A stretch of DNA of 64,000 nt from Paenibacillus radicibacter (GTDB lineage Bacteria; Bacillota; Bacilli; Paenibacillales; NBRC-103111). Below, piece by piece: positions 23,964 through 33,941 of this stretch. The stretch covers positions 1-64,000 of the forward strand of contig NZ_JANQBC010000015.1 of the NCBI RefSeq assembly GCF_024721995.1. Direction: 5' to 3'. Position 1 is the first letter of the stretch; every line of letters starts with the position of its first letter. The notes under the pieces are model-generated. The model saw only the letters and a list, made by a program, of their open reading frames with translations, was not told where the DNA came from and searched no databases. The position numbers were made by a program, and so were the translations under genes.

Positions 23964-25475
23964 GTGAATCAAGGGATGCAGCCATTAGTTGAGATGATAG
24001 GTATTGAGAAGCGCTTCCCAGGTGTTCATGCGCTGAATCAGTGCAAGTTCGAGCTGTTGCCGGGTGAAATTCACGCGCTAGTGGGTGAGAATGGAGCGGG
24101 CAAATCGACTCTGATGAAAATATTGACGGGTGTGTATCAGAAGGATGAAGGTCAGATGCTTGTTAAAGGAACCGAAGTCGATTTCACTCATACACGCGCC
24201 GCACAAAATATGGGGATTAGCATGATCCATCAAGAGTTGAACCTGATGCCTGATCTTACTGTCGCTCAGAACATTTATATCGGACGGGAGCCAAGAGCTG
24301 GGCTGAAATTGTTCGTGAATGAGAAGAAATTAAACCAACAAGCGCAGCAGCTGTTCGATCGACTTCATATTAAGCTTGATCCACGTACCAAAGTGTCGGA
24401 GCTGACCGTTGCTCAGCAGCAGATGGTGGAGATTAGTAAGGCACTCTCGTTTAAATCTGAAGTACTCATTATGGATGAACCGACGGCGGCTTTAACGGAA
24501 GTTGAGATTCATGACTTATTCACGATTATTACCCAGCTTCGCGATCAAGGTGTCGGTATCGTCTACATCTCCCATCGAATGGAAGAGCTGAAGAAGATCA
24601 CGAATCGCATTACGGTCATGCGTGACGGGACTTACATTGATACAGTGCCAACTGCTGAAGTGACGATTGATCAGATCATCGCGATGATGGTCGGTCGTGA
24701 GATTTATAGTACGGCTCAGGTTAGACAGGAACAAGGCGAACAAGAAAGCGTACTTGAAGTGAAGCATCTAAAGCGGGGCAATGCGGTGAAAGATGTGAGT
24801 TTCACTCTTCGGAAAGGTGAGATTCTAGGCTTCGCAGGACTTATGGGTGCAGGTCGTACGGAAGTGGCAAGAGCAATCTTCGGTGCAGATCGGATGGAAG
24901 CAGGCGAGATTTATATTCATGGCAAAATCGCCCGTATTCGCAGTCCGCACGACGCTGTTCAGTACGGAATTGGCTACTTATCCGAAGATCGAAAGCGTTA
25001 CGGATTACTTGTCGATATGGATGTGAAGACGAACATCGCGATTGCGACTTATCAAAAATTCCGTAACAAAGCGGGTTGGATGCATGATAGTACGATTCAA
25101 GATGAAGCATCACAATACGTGACCAAATTAAAAATTAAAACCCCAAGCGTCGATCAGAAGCTCAAATTTCTCTCTGGTGGCAATCAGCAAAAAGTCGTCA
25201 TTAGTAAGTGGCTCAAGCGTGATTGCGACATTCTCATCTTCGATGAACCGACACGAGGCATTGATGTGGGCGCGAAGAGCGAGATCTATAAGCTGCTGAA
25301 TGATTTAGCGGCTCAAGGAAAATCGATCATTATGATTTCATCTGAGTTGCCTGAGATTCTGCGCATGAGCCACCGCATTATGGTGATGTGCGAAGGACGC
25401 ATTACAGGTGAGCTGATAAGCAGCGAGGCGACGCAAGAGTCGATTATGAAATACGCAACGATGCGGATTGGTTGA
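23964..25475 (+). CDS. Sugar ABC importer ATP-binding protein (RbsA/MglA type)
   Basis: 503 residues with two ABC domains, as in ribose/galactose importers. Domain 1 has [16 protein letters not shown] and MDEPTAALT. Domain 2 has the degenerate first loop [16 protein letters not shown], a full signature [15 protein letters not shown] and [11 protein letters not shown]. Start: GTG 23964, seven bases after GGAGG. Downstream are a permease and a lipoprotein, together one importer. A cre box lies upstream. The sugar is not determined; the neighbouring two-component system may sense it. Confidence 0.92.
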   Translation: MNQGMQPLVEMIGIEKRFPGVHALNQCKFELLPGEIHALVGENGAGKSTLMKILTGVYQKDEGQMLVKGTEVDFTHTRAAQNMGISMIHQELNLMPDLTVAQNIYIGREPRAGLKLFVNEKKLNQQAQQLFDRLHIKLDPRTKVSELTVAQQQMVEISKALSFKSEVLIMDEPTAALTEVEIHDLFTIITQLRDQGVGIVYISHRMEELKKITNRITVMRDGTYIDTVPTAEVTIDQIIAMMVGREIYSTAQVRQEQGEQESVLEVKHLKRGNAVKDVSFTLRKGEILGFAGLMGAGRTEVARAIFGADRMEAGEIYIHGKIARIRSPHDAVQYGIGYLSEDRKRYGLLVDMDVKTNIAIATYQKFRNKAGWMHDSTIQDEASQYVTKLKIKTPSVDQKLKFLSGGNQQKVVISKWLKRDCDILIFDEPTRGIDVGAKSEIYKLLNDLAAQGKSIIMISSELPEILRMSHRIMVMCEGRITGELISSEATQESIMKYATMRIG

Positions 25476-25481
25476 CGTGGT

Positions 25482-25629
25482 GGAAAATCGGGTTGCTACG
25501 ATGAAAAGAAGTGCTTCCGGTCGCTGTTGAAATCGTGAAAGTTTTGATTAGATATATTGGTAATTTCACGATTTCAAAGGCGATCATTTCATTCCTCCAG
25601 CACTTCTTTTCTTCTTCGCTAGATTTTCC
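25482..25629 (+). repeat. Dispersed palindromic element, copy B
   Basis: Outer arms GGAAAATC (25482-25489) with GATTTTCC (25622-25629), and AAAAGAAGTGCT (25504-25515) with AGCACTTCTTTT (25599-25610). Inner arms TGAAATCGTGAAA (25528-25540) and TTTCACGATTTCA (25564-25576). The core reads TCCGGTCGCTGT on the left and AAGGCGATC...CTCC on the right. It lies inside the ABC operon, between the ATPase and permease genes. Confidence 0.9.
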
Positions 25630-25660
25630 TCACTAATTGTATAAAAAAGGAGGTCACCCC

Positions 25661-26680
25661 ATGGAAGTACCTGTTAAACCGATTCAGCCATCAAGGACAG
25701 CTGGCGCGACGCAGAAATTACTTGCTTTTGCTAGCTTAATTGTACTGACGGTATTCTTTTCTCTCTCATCGAGCAACTTCTTTCAATTCGATAATATTAT
25801 CGGGATCTTACTCTCCACAGCCGTGATCGGCGTTCTTGCTTTAGGCTCTACCTTCGTCATCATTACAGGTGGAATTGATCTATCTGTTGGAACGGTAATG
25901 ACGTTCGCCTCTGTGATGTCTGGGGTAATCGTGACGTACTGGCACGGACATGTTGTGTTAGGGGTCGTAGGAGGACTTCTTGCTGGGGCATTTTGCGGTG
26001 CGATAAGCGGATTTGCGATTGCGAAGATGAAGATTCCCCCGTTTATCGCGACACTTGCGATGATGATGATAACGAAGGGTTTATCCCTTGTTATCTCAGG
26101 TGCGAAGCCCATTTATTTCCCAGTGAATTCGACAGACACACCCATCACAGGCATGACGTTCAGCGACATCTCAATGAGTTCTATCCTAAATTGGATTATT
26201 CCTGGATTTGACGTGCCGAATGCGATTCTGATCTTCTTCATCGTTGCTATTGTGGCTAGCATTCTCTTAACACGCACGATTCTCGGTCGGTACAATTTCG
26301 CACTTGGCAGTAATGAAGAGGCAACCAGGCTTTCAGGTATTAACGTCAACGCTTGGAAAATCGCCATTTACACACTAACAGGTGTGTTCAGCGGACTTGC
26401 AGGTGTCATGATGGCTTCGCGATTAGGCTCTGCGCAACCTGCCTTGGGTCAAGGTTATGAACTAGAGGCAATTGCCGCCGTTGTAATCGGAGGAACTTCA
26501 CTTAGCGGAGGAACAGGTACAATCCTCGGTACAGTAATCGGCGCACTAATTATGAGTGTGCTAACGAATGGACTTCGCATCTTATCCGTACCGCAAGAAT
26601 GGCAGACGGTGATCGTAGGACTTGTTGTTCTATTCGCCGTGTATGCGGACATTCTTCGTCGCCGCAAGAGTAAATCTTAA
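25661..26680 (+). CDS. Sugar ABC importer permease (RbsC type)
   Basis: About 339 residues with 8-10 hydrophobic helices and the BPD_transp_2 family segments GSTFVIITGGIDLSVG, TLAMMMITKGL and AVVIGGTSLSGGTGTILGT. ATG 25661 follows AGGAGGT. It is separated from the ATPase gene by 185 bp carrying palindromic copy B, an unusual gap within such an operon. Confidence 0.92.
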   Translation: MEVPVKPIQPSRTAGATQKLLAFASLIVLTVFFSLSSSNFFQFDNIIGILLSTAVIGVLALGSTFVIITGGIDLSVGTVMTFASVMSGVIVTYWHGHVVLGVVGGLLAGAFCGAISGFAIAKMKIPPFIATLAMMMITKGLSLVISGAKPIYFPVNSTDTPITGMTFSDISMSSILNWIIPGFDVPNAILIFFIVAIVASILLTRTILGRYNFALGSNEEATRLSGINVNAWKIAIYTLTGVFSGLAGVMMASRLGSAQPALGQGYELEAIAAVVIGGTSLSGGTGTILGTVIGALIMSVLTNGLRILSVPQEWQTVIVGLVVLFAVYADILRRRKSKS

Positions 26681-26761
26681 ATCTAGAATCAATCATGTGA
26701 TCTGGTATCACCTCCAAGTTAGGAGTCCAATACAATTTTGAAATGATAAGGGGAGATTGCT

Positions 26762-27796
26762 ATGAAAATGAAAAAAGGGTTAACCCTAGCTAGCCTACTC
26801 GTGCTCACAACCGTACTAGGAGCTTGCGGCTCGAAAGCAGCGGATGCTCCAGCATCCAAAGCACCTGAAGCAACGAAAGCACCAGAAGCATCGAAGACGG
26901 TTGAGGCAACGAAAGCTCCAGATACGAAGAAGTTGTACATCCCTGTTATTTCAAAAGGATTCCAGCACCAATTCTGGCAAGCTGTTAAATTAGGTGCAGA
27001 AAAAGCAGCGAAAGAATTCCAAGTGGATATTACTTTCGAAGGTCCAGAGTCAGAAACTCAAGTGGATAAACAGCTTGAAATGCTGCAAACTGCACTTGGC
27101 AAAAGCCCGGCAGCTATCGCATTCGCAGCTCTAGATAGTAAAGCAGCAACCACATATTTAGAGAAGGCTAAAGCGGCTAACATTCCAATCGTCGGATTCG
27201 ACTCTGGGGTAGACAGCTCGATTCCAGTGACGACTGCGGCAACAGATAACCGAGCAGCAGCAGCGCTTGCAGCAGATAAGATGGCTGAACTCATCGGCGG
27301 CGAAGGTGAAATTGGGATGATCGTCCATGACCAAACAAGCCGTACAGGTATCGACCGTGGCGAAGGTTTCGCAAACCGTATTAAGGAAAAGTATCCGAAG
27401 ATCAAGATCGTAGACACACAATACAGTGGTGATCACCTCAAAGCGACTGACCTTGCGAAAGCAATCATTCAAGCTCATCCGAACATCAAAGGCTTCTTCG
27501 GCTCCAATGAAGGCGCAGCAATCGGCGTACTTAACGCAGTAACAGAGCTTAAGAAAGACGGCAAGATCAAAGTTATCGGTTATGACTCCGGTAAACAACA
27601 GCAAGAAGCAATCCGTAGTGGCAAGATGGCAGGTGCGATCACACAAGATCCAATCGGTATCGGCTACTGGGCGGTAAAAGCGGCTGTTCAAGCGAAGAAG
27701 GGCGAGAGCGTGCCGAAGAATATCGATACAGGCTTCCACTGGTATGACAAAACGAACATCGACTCTCCAGACATTAAGGTGTTGTTGTATAACTAA
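26762..27796 (+). CDS. Sugar-binding lipoprotein (RbsB/periplasmic-binding type 1)
   Basis: 344 residues. A lipoprotein signal ends at LGACGS (lipid-modified Cys at about residue 21). A linker of repeated Ala-Pro-Glu-Lys units (APEATKAPEAS) follows, then the Peripla_BP_4 domain (QHQFWQAVKLGAEKAAKEF, GFDSGVDSSIPVTTAATDN, FGSNEGAAIGVLNAV, VIGYDSGKQQQEAIRSG). It delivers the ligand to the permease. The substrate is unassigned (ribose-like by family). It is the last gene of the importer operon. Confidence 0.9.
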   Translation: MKMKKGLTLASLLVLTTVLGACGSKAADAPASKAPEATKAPEASKTVEATKAPDTKKLYIPVISKGFQHQFWQAVKLGAEKAAKEFQVDITFEGPESETQVDKQLEMLQTALGKSPAAIAFAALDSKAATTYLEKAKAANIPIVGFDSGVDSSIPVTTAATDNRAAAALAADKMAELIGGEGEIGMIVHDQTSRTGIDRGEGFANRIKEKYPKIKIVDTQYSGDHLKATDLAKAIIQAHPNIKGFFGSNEGAAIGVLNAVTELKKDGKIKVIGYDSGKQQQEAIRSGKMAGAITQDPIGIGYWAVKAAVQAKKGESVPKNIDTGFHWYDKTNIDSPDIKVLLYN

Positions 27797-27811
27797 TGTT
27801 TCTATCCAAAG

Positions 27812-27841
27812 TCCCTGTGCGCTATTTGCGCAGGGATTTTT
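27812..27841 (+). terminator. Terminator after the binding-protein gene
   Basis: TCCCTG...GCGC and GCGCAGGGA form a GC-rich stem followed by TTTTT. Confidence 0.8.
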
Positions 27842-27910
27842 GAAGTGTTAGCGAATTATTTTTGAAATAAGATTAAAAGCATTACATTCCTTTCATCGAG
27901 GTGCTTCGCT

Positions 27911-29530
27911 ATGTATAGATTGATGATCGTAGATGATGAAGATGAAGTTAGAGAAGGTATCATTCAGAAGACCGATTGGCAGGCGTGTGGATTCGAGCTG
28001 GTTGGTGATTTCACGAATGGACGCGATGCACTTGATGCTGTAGCTGACTTGCAGCCGGATGTCATTATTACGGATATTTGCATGCCGTTTATGGATGGAC
28101 TTGAGCTTGCGAAGCATGTGGCAGAAGAACATCGCGACATCGTCGTGGTTATCATAACGGGCTACGAAGATTTTGAATATGCGAAGCAGGCTATCCGACT
28201 AAAGGTGAAGGAATATTTACTTAAGCCGATTAATGCGCGAGAGATTACGGCATTTTTACAAAAGATGAAACAGGAACTAGACGAACAGCAGCAGAAGAAA
28301 ACGGATCTTCGTTATTTGAAAATTCAGCTTAATGAAAGCTTACCCCTCCTACGTGAACGTTTCTTGGAAAAGATGGTTACGACCCGTTTAAGCCCCGATG
28401 AGATCGAGCAGAAGTTTCGTTATTTTGATCTAGAACTAATAGGGTCATCGTATGTTGCAATTGTTGGCGATATGGATGAGATGATGCAACATAGTCGCAC
28501 ATTAGGACAGCTTGATCGTGAGCTGCTTAAATTCGCTGTGTTCAACATCATGCAAGAAGTGTTCGAACAAGATGGGAATGGCATCGTATTTCGGACAAGG
28601 GATGACAAAGTGGCAATCGTGTTCGGGGGTCACCCTGAGCAGATGGATGTGCAGGCACAGACGTTAGTTGGACAAGCGCAGATAAGTGTGAACAAATATC
28701 TGAATTTAACGCTATCCATTGGGATTGGGCGTACGTATAGCGAGCTTGCGGATATTGCCAAGTCGTATCAAGAGGCACTAACTGCGCTAGATCATCGGTT
28801 TATTCTTGGCAACAATCGAATCATCTCCATTAACGACATTGCATACGGCAAGCAGATGAACACGATTACGTATGAGGAATGGGAGAAGCGGCTTATTGCA
28901 GCACTCAAGACAGGTAGAAGTGAGTTGTTCGCGCAAGAAGTTCAGGAGTGGATGGAAGATTTAAGGCAGAATCACTCTACGATTGAGGAATGTCATGTAT
29001 CCATTTATAAGTTAATCGTGTCCTTGATGAATGTGTTGGTTGGGACAACGACAATGGAGCAGAAGTTGATCTTCGGCGACAATCCATTTGCTCACATTGC
29101 GGGACTTAAGACACTGGATCAAGTGAAGGCATGGCTTGTGCAAATCTCACAGCGAATGATGACGCATCTCGTAGACAAACGGTCGCACGTCACAAAGTCT
29201 CAAATGGATGCAGCTGTCACCTATATTAATGGAAATTATATGGATGAAGATTTCTCACTACAGCAAGTATGCAGTCATATTTACCTCAGCATTAGTTACT
29301 TTAGCGCCTTGTTCAAGCAGCATTCAGGTGAGACATTTATTGAATATTTAACTCGTATTCGCTTGGAAAAGGCAAAAGAATTACTTACCCTCACTTCGCT
29401 CAAAACATACGACATTGCCGCACGAGTCGGGTATGGAGATCCCCAATATTTCAGTGTGATATTCAAGCGTAATATGGGGCTCACACCTAAAGATTATCGC
29501 AATTCCATGAAAGGAGAACCCAGCTTGTGA
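27911..29530 (+). CDS. YesN-type response regulator (REC plus AraC domain)
   Basis: 539 residues. An N-terminal receiver domain with the phospho-acceptor Asp55 (VIITDICMPFMDG) and the Lys in YLLKPI is followed by a middle region with a degenerate GGDEF-like pattern and a C-terminal AraC pair of helix-turn-helices (FSLQQVCSHIYLSISYFSALFKQHSG and TYDIAARVGYGDPQYFSVIFKR). It probably activates the adjacent sugar importer. GAGGTG precedes the ATG. Its end overlaps the kinase start by 4 bp (GTGA). Confidence 0.92.
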   Translation: MYRLMIVDDEDEVREGIIQKTDWQACGFELVGDFTNGRDALDAVADLQPDVIITDICMPFMDGLELAKHVAEEHRDIVVVIITGYEDFEYAKQAIRLKVKEYLLKPINAREITAFLQKMKQELDEQQQKKTDLRYLKIQLNESLPLLRERFLEKMVTTRLSPDEIEQKFRYFDLELIGSSYVAIVGDMDEMMQHSRTLGQLDRELLKFAVFNIMQEVFEQDGNGIVFRTRDDKVAIVFGGHPEQMDVQAQTLVGQAQISVNKYLNLTLSIGIGRTYSELADIAKSYQEALTALDHRFILGNNRIISINDIAYGKQMNTITYEEWEKRLIAALKTGRSELFAQEVQEWMEDLRQNHSTIEECHVSIYKLIVSLMNVLVGTTTMEQKLIFGDNPFAHIAGLKTLDQVKAWLVQISQRMMTHLVDKRSHVTKSQMDAAVTYINGNYMDEDFSLQQVCSHIYLSISYFSALFKQHSGETFIEYLTRIRLEKAKELLTLTSLKTYDIAARVGYGDPQYFSVIFKRNMGLTPKDYRNSMKGEPSL

Positions 29531-31305
29531 GAATGGGTAATCCGTTTCGTTCCAAGAGTATTCACACGAGTATCGCGATCGCATTCGCGTTCATTATCCT
29601 CTGCACCACAGCTGTACTTAGCTACAACTCCTATCGGCTCGCATCGCGTGCTGTCACCGAGAATTCACTGAACTATACAACCCAATTGATTGATCAAGTG
29701 AACACGAACATCCAGACGTACATTGATAACATGGAGAGTATATCTCAGCTTGCGCTTCGTCACGATAGTTTGAACCATTTGTTAGAGCTTGGGAACATGA
29801 ACAATCCAGATGGATTAAGGCTTGAAGAGCAAATACGCAGTAACTTCCGTTCAATTGTGAGCTCGCGCAAGGACATCGCATCAATCATGTTCGTTGGGTC
29901 TAATGGTGCGATTGTCTCGGATCGGTTCAATGGAAGTGCGAAGTCCTATGAGCAGTTATCGAATCAAGAATGGTATCAGAGCGCGATCAAAGCAAAGGGT
30001 GAGGTCGTCATCTCCTCCTCGCATGTTCAGCATATTTTTCTAAAAGAATACAAGTGGGTCGTCTCCATCAGTCGGCAATTGACGAGCAGTGATGAACGCA
30101 ATCAGGGCGTACTGCTTGTGGACTTAAATTACAACGTGATTAATGACTTGTGTAAGCAAATTCAGCTTGGAAATCGGGGCTATGTCTTTATTTTGGATAC
30201 GAATGGCGATATGATCTACCACCCACAGCAGCAAATTATTTATACCCAGATGAAATCAGAGCCTGTTGCTTCGATCATGACTTCTAATGCCCATTCGATA
30301 ACGACTAGCGAGGGTTCGGAAGAGAAGATTTATACAATTGGCACCACTGAGTTTGGTTGGAAAATAGTCGGTGTCACCTATCCCGATGAACTGCTCTCGA
30401 ATAAGAAGCAGATTCAGTTGCAATCGGTCTTGTGGGGGATGGTCTGTCTCATTATCGCACTCGCAATCTCGGTTGCCTTTACATTCACATTGACCAAACC
30501 AATTAAGAATCTAGAACTTCACATGAAAAAGGTAGAGAAAGGCGACTTCGATATCGTCGTCGATATCGATAACACGAATGAGATCGGCAAGCTTGCTCGA
30601 ACGTTTAACCTCATGATTCGCAAAATTAAAGACTTGATGAATCAGATTGTGGAAGAGCAAGAGATGAAGCGGATCAGTGAGCTTAAGGCTTTGCAGGCGC
30701 AGATTCAGCCTCATTTTCTATACAATACCCTAGATTCAATCATTTGGATGGCAGAGATGGGCAAGGTTGATGAGGTGGTTGAGATGACGACGGCGCTCTC
30801 CAAGCTGCTTCGCTCAAGTATTAGTAAAGGGGAAGAATTGATTCCTATTCAGACGGAATTGGATCATATTGAGAATTACTTAACGATCCAGAAGATGCGC
30901 TACCGACACAAGTTTACATATTCAATTGATGTAGACCCTGCTATTTATTCTTGTAAAATATTAAAGATCGTGCTGCAACCGCTTGTGGAAAATGCGATTT
31001 ATCACGGGATCAAGAACAAGGTGGATCAAGGTCACATTCGAATTATTGGTACTCTCCATCAAGATGTGATTGAAATCAAAGTCAACGATGATGGAATTGG
31101 GATGAGCGAGGAGCAATTGGAGCAGATATCGATACCAACAAAACCACGTTCTGGTGAGAAAAGTGTCGGTGTATACAATGTGAATCACCGGATTAAGCTG
31201 TATTTTGGCGAGTCATATGGATTGTCTTATGAAAGTGAACGAGAAGAAGGAACCACTGTAACGCTTCGTATTCCGAAGATCGAAGAGGAGGAAGCACATG
31301 ATTAG
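29527..31305 (+). CDS. YesM-type sensor histidine kinase
   Basis: 592 residues. A first transmembrane helix (about 15-35), an extracellular sensor domain, a second helix (about 298-320), HAMP (KPIKNLELHMKKVEKGDFDI), the His_kinase domain with QPHFLYN (His396), and an ATPase domain with LQPLVENAIYHGI, NDDGIGM and GVYNVNHRIKLYFG. It is paired with the upstream response regulator. The start is GTG 29527, overlapping that gene; ATG 29533 is possible. It overlaps the downstream binding-protein-like gene by 8 bp, which suggests one signalling unit. Confidence 0.92.
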   Translation: MRMGNPFRSKSIHTSIAIAFAFIILCTTAVLSYNSYRLASRAVTENSLNYTTQLIDQVNTNIQTYIDNMESISQLALRHDSLNHLLELGNMNNPDGLRLEEQIRSNFRSIVSSRKDIASIMFVGSNGAIVSDRFNGSAKSYEQLSNQEWYQSAIKAKGEVVISSSHVQHIFLKEYKWVVSISRQLTSSDERNQGVLLVDLNYNVINDLCKQIQLGNRGYVFILDTNGDMIYHPQQQIIYTQMKSEPVASIMTSNAHSITTSEGSEEKIYTIGTTEFGWKIVGVTYPDELLSNKKQIQLQSVLWGMVCLIIALAISVAFTFTLTKPIKNLELHMKKVEKGDFDIVVDIDNTNEIGKLARTFNLMIRKIKDLMNQIVEEQEMKRISELKALQAQIQPHFLYNTLDSIIWMAEMGKVDEVVEMTTALSKLLRSSISKGEELIPIQTELDHIENYLTIQKMRYRHKFTYSIDVDPAIYSCKILKIVLQPLVENAIYHGIKNKVDQGHIRIIGTLHQDVIEIKVNDDGIGMSEEQLEQISIPTKPRSGEKSVGVYNVNHRIKLYFGESYGLSYESEREEGTTVTLRIPKIEEEEAHD

Positions 31306-32278
31306 AACGAAGTTGAAATGGCTAATAATCGTGTGTTTGCTAGCGGGAATTGCATGGCTGACAACGGTGTTGATCGCCAAGCAGCTCAATTCTTCCAAGG
31401 ATACGATTCTCTTCATCCCCAAGACGATCGATAAGAGCGTTGAGTTCTGGCAAGTATTGAATCAAGGTGTAATGGCAGCAGCCAAAGAATATGGTATGGA
31501 TGTAAAAGTAACAGGGACAACGACAGAGACGGATATAGCTGGACAAATTAAGCTGCTTGAGCAAGCTATTCAGCAGAAGCCAAATTCGATTATTCTGGCT
31601 GCGACTGATTACAATCGCATTGTACCTGTAGCGAATAAGATTATTGCATCGGGTATTGATCTGATTACGGTGGATTCCGGCTTAAATGGGGGCGTATCCG
31701 AAAGCTTCATTGCGACGAATAACTACGCGGCGGGGCGTAAAGCAGGAGAGGCAATGAAGAGTGCGATTCAGTCGAACTCGACGTTAGCCATTATAAGCTT
31801 TGTTAAAGGCTCAGCGACAGCGATGGAGCGTGAGCGTGGGGTTCGAGATAGTTTAAGTGAGCAGTCTGATCTGAAAGTAACCGATACGTATTATAGTGAT
31901 GGCTCACAGGAGCGGGCGTATCAGTTAACCGTTGCACTCATGAACAATCCGAGCATTGATGGGATCATTGGGCTGAATGAACCTTCAACTGTTGGGGCAG
32001 CGAAAGCGATTAAGGATCTGCAAGGGCAATCGCGTGTGAAGCTGATCGGCTTTGACAGCTCGATGGACGAACTCGCTTTTCTGGAGGAGGGCATCTTGCA
32101 GGCGATTGTGATTCAGAAGCCGTTCAGTATGGGGTATCTCGCAGTGCAGACGGCACGGCGAGTGCTACAAGGTGAAAAGGTCAGCAGCCTGATTGATACA
32201 GGTTCGGAGGTTATTACAACGGCGAACATGTACACGATGGAGAATCAGAAGCTGCTGTTTCCTTTTACGGAGAAGTAG
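31298..32278 (+). CDS. Membrane-anchored sugar-binding-like protein, third part of the signalling system
   Basis: 326 residues with a Peripla_BP_4 fold (FWQVLNQGVMAAAKEYGMDV, LITVDSGLNGGVSESFIATNN, GIIGLNEPSTVGAAKAIKDL, LIGFDSSMDELAFLEEG). It resembles the importer's lipoprotein but has an uncleaved-looking N-terminal helix (LKWLIIVCLLAGIAWLTTVLI) and no lipobox. Its start overlaps the kinase by 8 bp. The likely job is to bind the sugar outside the cell and present it to the kinase; this is inference from gene order. GAGGAGG precedes the ATG. Confidence 0.85.
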   Translation: MIRTKLKWLIIVCLLAGIAWLTTVLIAKQLNSSKDTILFIPKTIDKSVEFWQVLNQGVMAAAKEYGMDVKVTGTTTETDIAGQIKLLEQAIQQKPNSIILAATDYNRIVPVANKIIASGIDLITVDSGLNGGVSESFIATNNYAAGRKAGEAMKSAIQSNSTLAIISFVKGSATAMERERGVRDSLSEQSDLKVTDTYYSDGSQERAYQLTVALMNNPSIDGIIGLNEPSTVGAAKAIKDLQGQSRVKLIGFDSSMDELAFLEEGILQAIVIQKPFSMGYLAVQTARRVLQGEKVSSLIDTGSEVITTANMYTMENQKLLFPFTEK

Positions 32279-32281
32279 AGG

Positions 32282-32442
32282 GTGTTGAAAAAGTCATGTG
32301 ATCACTGCATAGAAAAGGATCACTTCCAGCCTCCGTGAAATCGTGAAATTTGAATTGAATTTATGGTGTTTTCACTCTTTCAAAGTCGGTCGCTACGCTC
32401 TTACAGTGATCCTTTTCTCCTCCGTTTATGACTTTTCAACAC
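32282..32442 (+). repeat. Dispersed palindromic element, copy C
   Basis: Outer arms GTGTTGAAAAAGTCAT (32282-32297) with ATGACTTTTCAACAC (32428-32442), one base bulged. Middle arms AGAAAAGGATCACT with AGTGATCCTTTTCT. The inner TGAAA...TGAAAA / TTTTCAC..TTTCA stem is less perfect than in other copies. Core: CTTCCAGCCTCCG on the left, AAAGTCGGTCGCTACGCTC on the right. It occupies half of the 309 bp gap between the signalling operon and rocD. Confidence 0.88.
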
Positions 32443-32464
32443 AGTTGGAAATGAAATACATAGA

Positions 32465-32503
32465 AGCGTTATCGAAGGCTGTGCTTCTTCGATAACGCTT
32501 TTT
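32465..32503 (+). terminator. Terminator of the signalling operon
   Basis: AGCGTTATCGAA (32465-32476) and TTCGATAACGCT (32488-32499) form a perfect 12 bp stem followed by TTTT. Confidence 0.9.
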
Positions 32504-32587
32504 ACTTTTGTATAAAGTTAAGATTGAATTATTGGCTGAAGTCGATAACTTCGGTCAATGCATGAGTCTCATTTGATTCTTTAACAC

Positions 32588-33781
32588 CTAGGATTCAAAT
32601 ATGGATCTAATACGCACGAGTGCCCAGTCGAGCTCTTCCTTGGTGATAGTAAGAGGAGGAGCGAAGCGAATGGTGTGCTCGTGTGTTTCTTTGCACAGTA
32701 AACCTAAGTCTTTCAATTGCTCGCAGTAGGGGCGGGCGAGCTCGGTGAGTTCAACGCCGATGAAGAGACCTTTGCCGCGTACTGCTGAAATTTTGGCAGA
32801 TTGGATTTTTTGCAGCTCGGTTAGCATGTAGCTTCCGAGTTCAGAAGAATTATCGACCAGTTTCTCTTCCTCCATGACGTTCATAGCCGCAATAGCAACG
32901 GCACAGCCCAGTGGGTTGCCGCCAAATGTTGAGCCGTGTGAGCCAGGCGTGAATGTGCCGAGAATACTAGCATCTGCGGCTACTGCTGAGATCGGGAACA
33001 CACCACCGCCTAGCGCCTTGCCGAGAATGTACATGTCAGGGATAACTTGCTCCCAATCGCACGCGAATAGCTTACCCGTGCGTCCGAATCCGGTCTGGAT
33101 TTCATCTGCAACGAAGAGAACATTATGCTGCTGGCACAAGTCGTAAGCATCACGTAGAAAGCCATCATATGGCATAATAATACCCGCTTCACCTTGAATC
33201 GGTTCAACAAGAAATGCTGCAGTATTTGGTGTAATTTCCTTTTTAAGCGCTTCCAAATCACCATAAGGAACAATTTTAAATCCGGGTGTAAATGGTCCAA
33301 AGCCCTTCTTATACTCATCTGATGATGAGAAAGAGGTAATGGAAAGCGTTCGTCCATGGAAGTTCCCATCGCACACTATAATTTCAGCATGATTGTCTGG
33401 TACTTGCTTCACTTCGTATGCCCAGCGACGCACTGCTTTAAGTGCAGTTTCAACGGCTTCAGCGCCTGTGTTCATCGGCAGAATCATATTCTTGCTTGTT
33501 AAACGAGAAAGTTGTGCATAGAACTCACCCAATTGATCATTATGAAAAGCACGCGAAGTGAGCGTCACCTTGTCGGCTTGATCTTTGAGAGCCTGAATAA
33601 TCCGTGGATGGCGATGACCGTGATTGAGCGCCGAATAGCTGCTCAGCATATCCATGTATTTATTGCCTTCAGGATCCTCAACCCATACGCCTTCGGCTTT
33701 AGAAATAACAATTGGCAGCGGATGATAGTTATGTGCGCCATAGCTTTCAGTCTGGGCAATGATTTGTTCAGATTGGGACAT
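32588..33781 (-). CDS. rocD: Ornithine aminotransferase RocD
   Basis: 397 residues, class III PLP aminotransferase. The PLP lysine lies in [15 protein letters not shown]. Other family segments are [36 protein letters not shown] and [13 protein letters not shown]. It converts ornithine and 2-oxoglutarate to glutamate semialdehyde and glutamate. It follows rocF on the same strand with a 160 bp gap, so the pair runs arginine -> ornithine -> glutamate semialdehyde. No clear separate promoter is seen in the gap. Confidence 0.95.
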   Translation of the reverse strand: MSQSEQIIAQTESYGAHNYHPLPIVISKAEGVWVEDPEGNKYMDMLSSYSALNHGHRHPRIIQALKDQADKVTLTSRAFHNDQLGEFYAQLSRLTSKNMILPMNTGAEAVETALKAVRRWAYEVKQVPDNHAEIIVCDGNFHGRTLSITSFSSSDEYKKGFGPFTPGFKIVPYGDLEALKKEITPNTAAFLVEPIQGEAGIIMPYDGFLRDAYDLCQQHNVLFVADEIQTGFGRTGKLFACDWEQVIPDMYILGKALGGGVFPISAVAADASILGTFTPGSHGSTFGGNPLGCAVAIAAMNVMEEEKLVDNSSELGSYMLTELQKIQSAKISAVRGKGLFIGVELTELARPYCEQLKDLGLLCKETHEHTIRFAPPLTITKEELDWALVRIRSIFES

Positions 33782-33941
33782 CGTTGTTACCCCCTGTGTG
33801 TTTAAATGATATTGAAAGAAAAGAATGGGCCAACCTCAAAACAAAATTCTCGATTGAGACAGTGACCGGAAGAATGATTTGTCTCCGTAGCGGTCTCTAA
33901 GCGTAGTCATGAACTGATTTCAGTTTGAGTCAAAAAAAATG

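Noticed and set aside
33842-33905. Inverted repeats GAGACA/TGTCTC and ACCG/CGGT between rocF and rocD as a terminator
   Set aside because: The stems are short, competing and lack a T run on either strand.
33782-33941. TTGGCCCATTCTTTTC before rocD as a second sigma-54 promoter
   Set aside because: The -12 GC is missing (TC at that place), so it does not meet the consensus.
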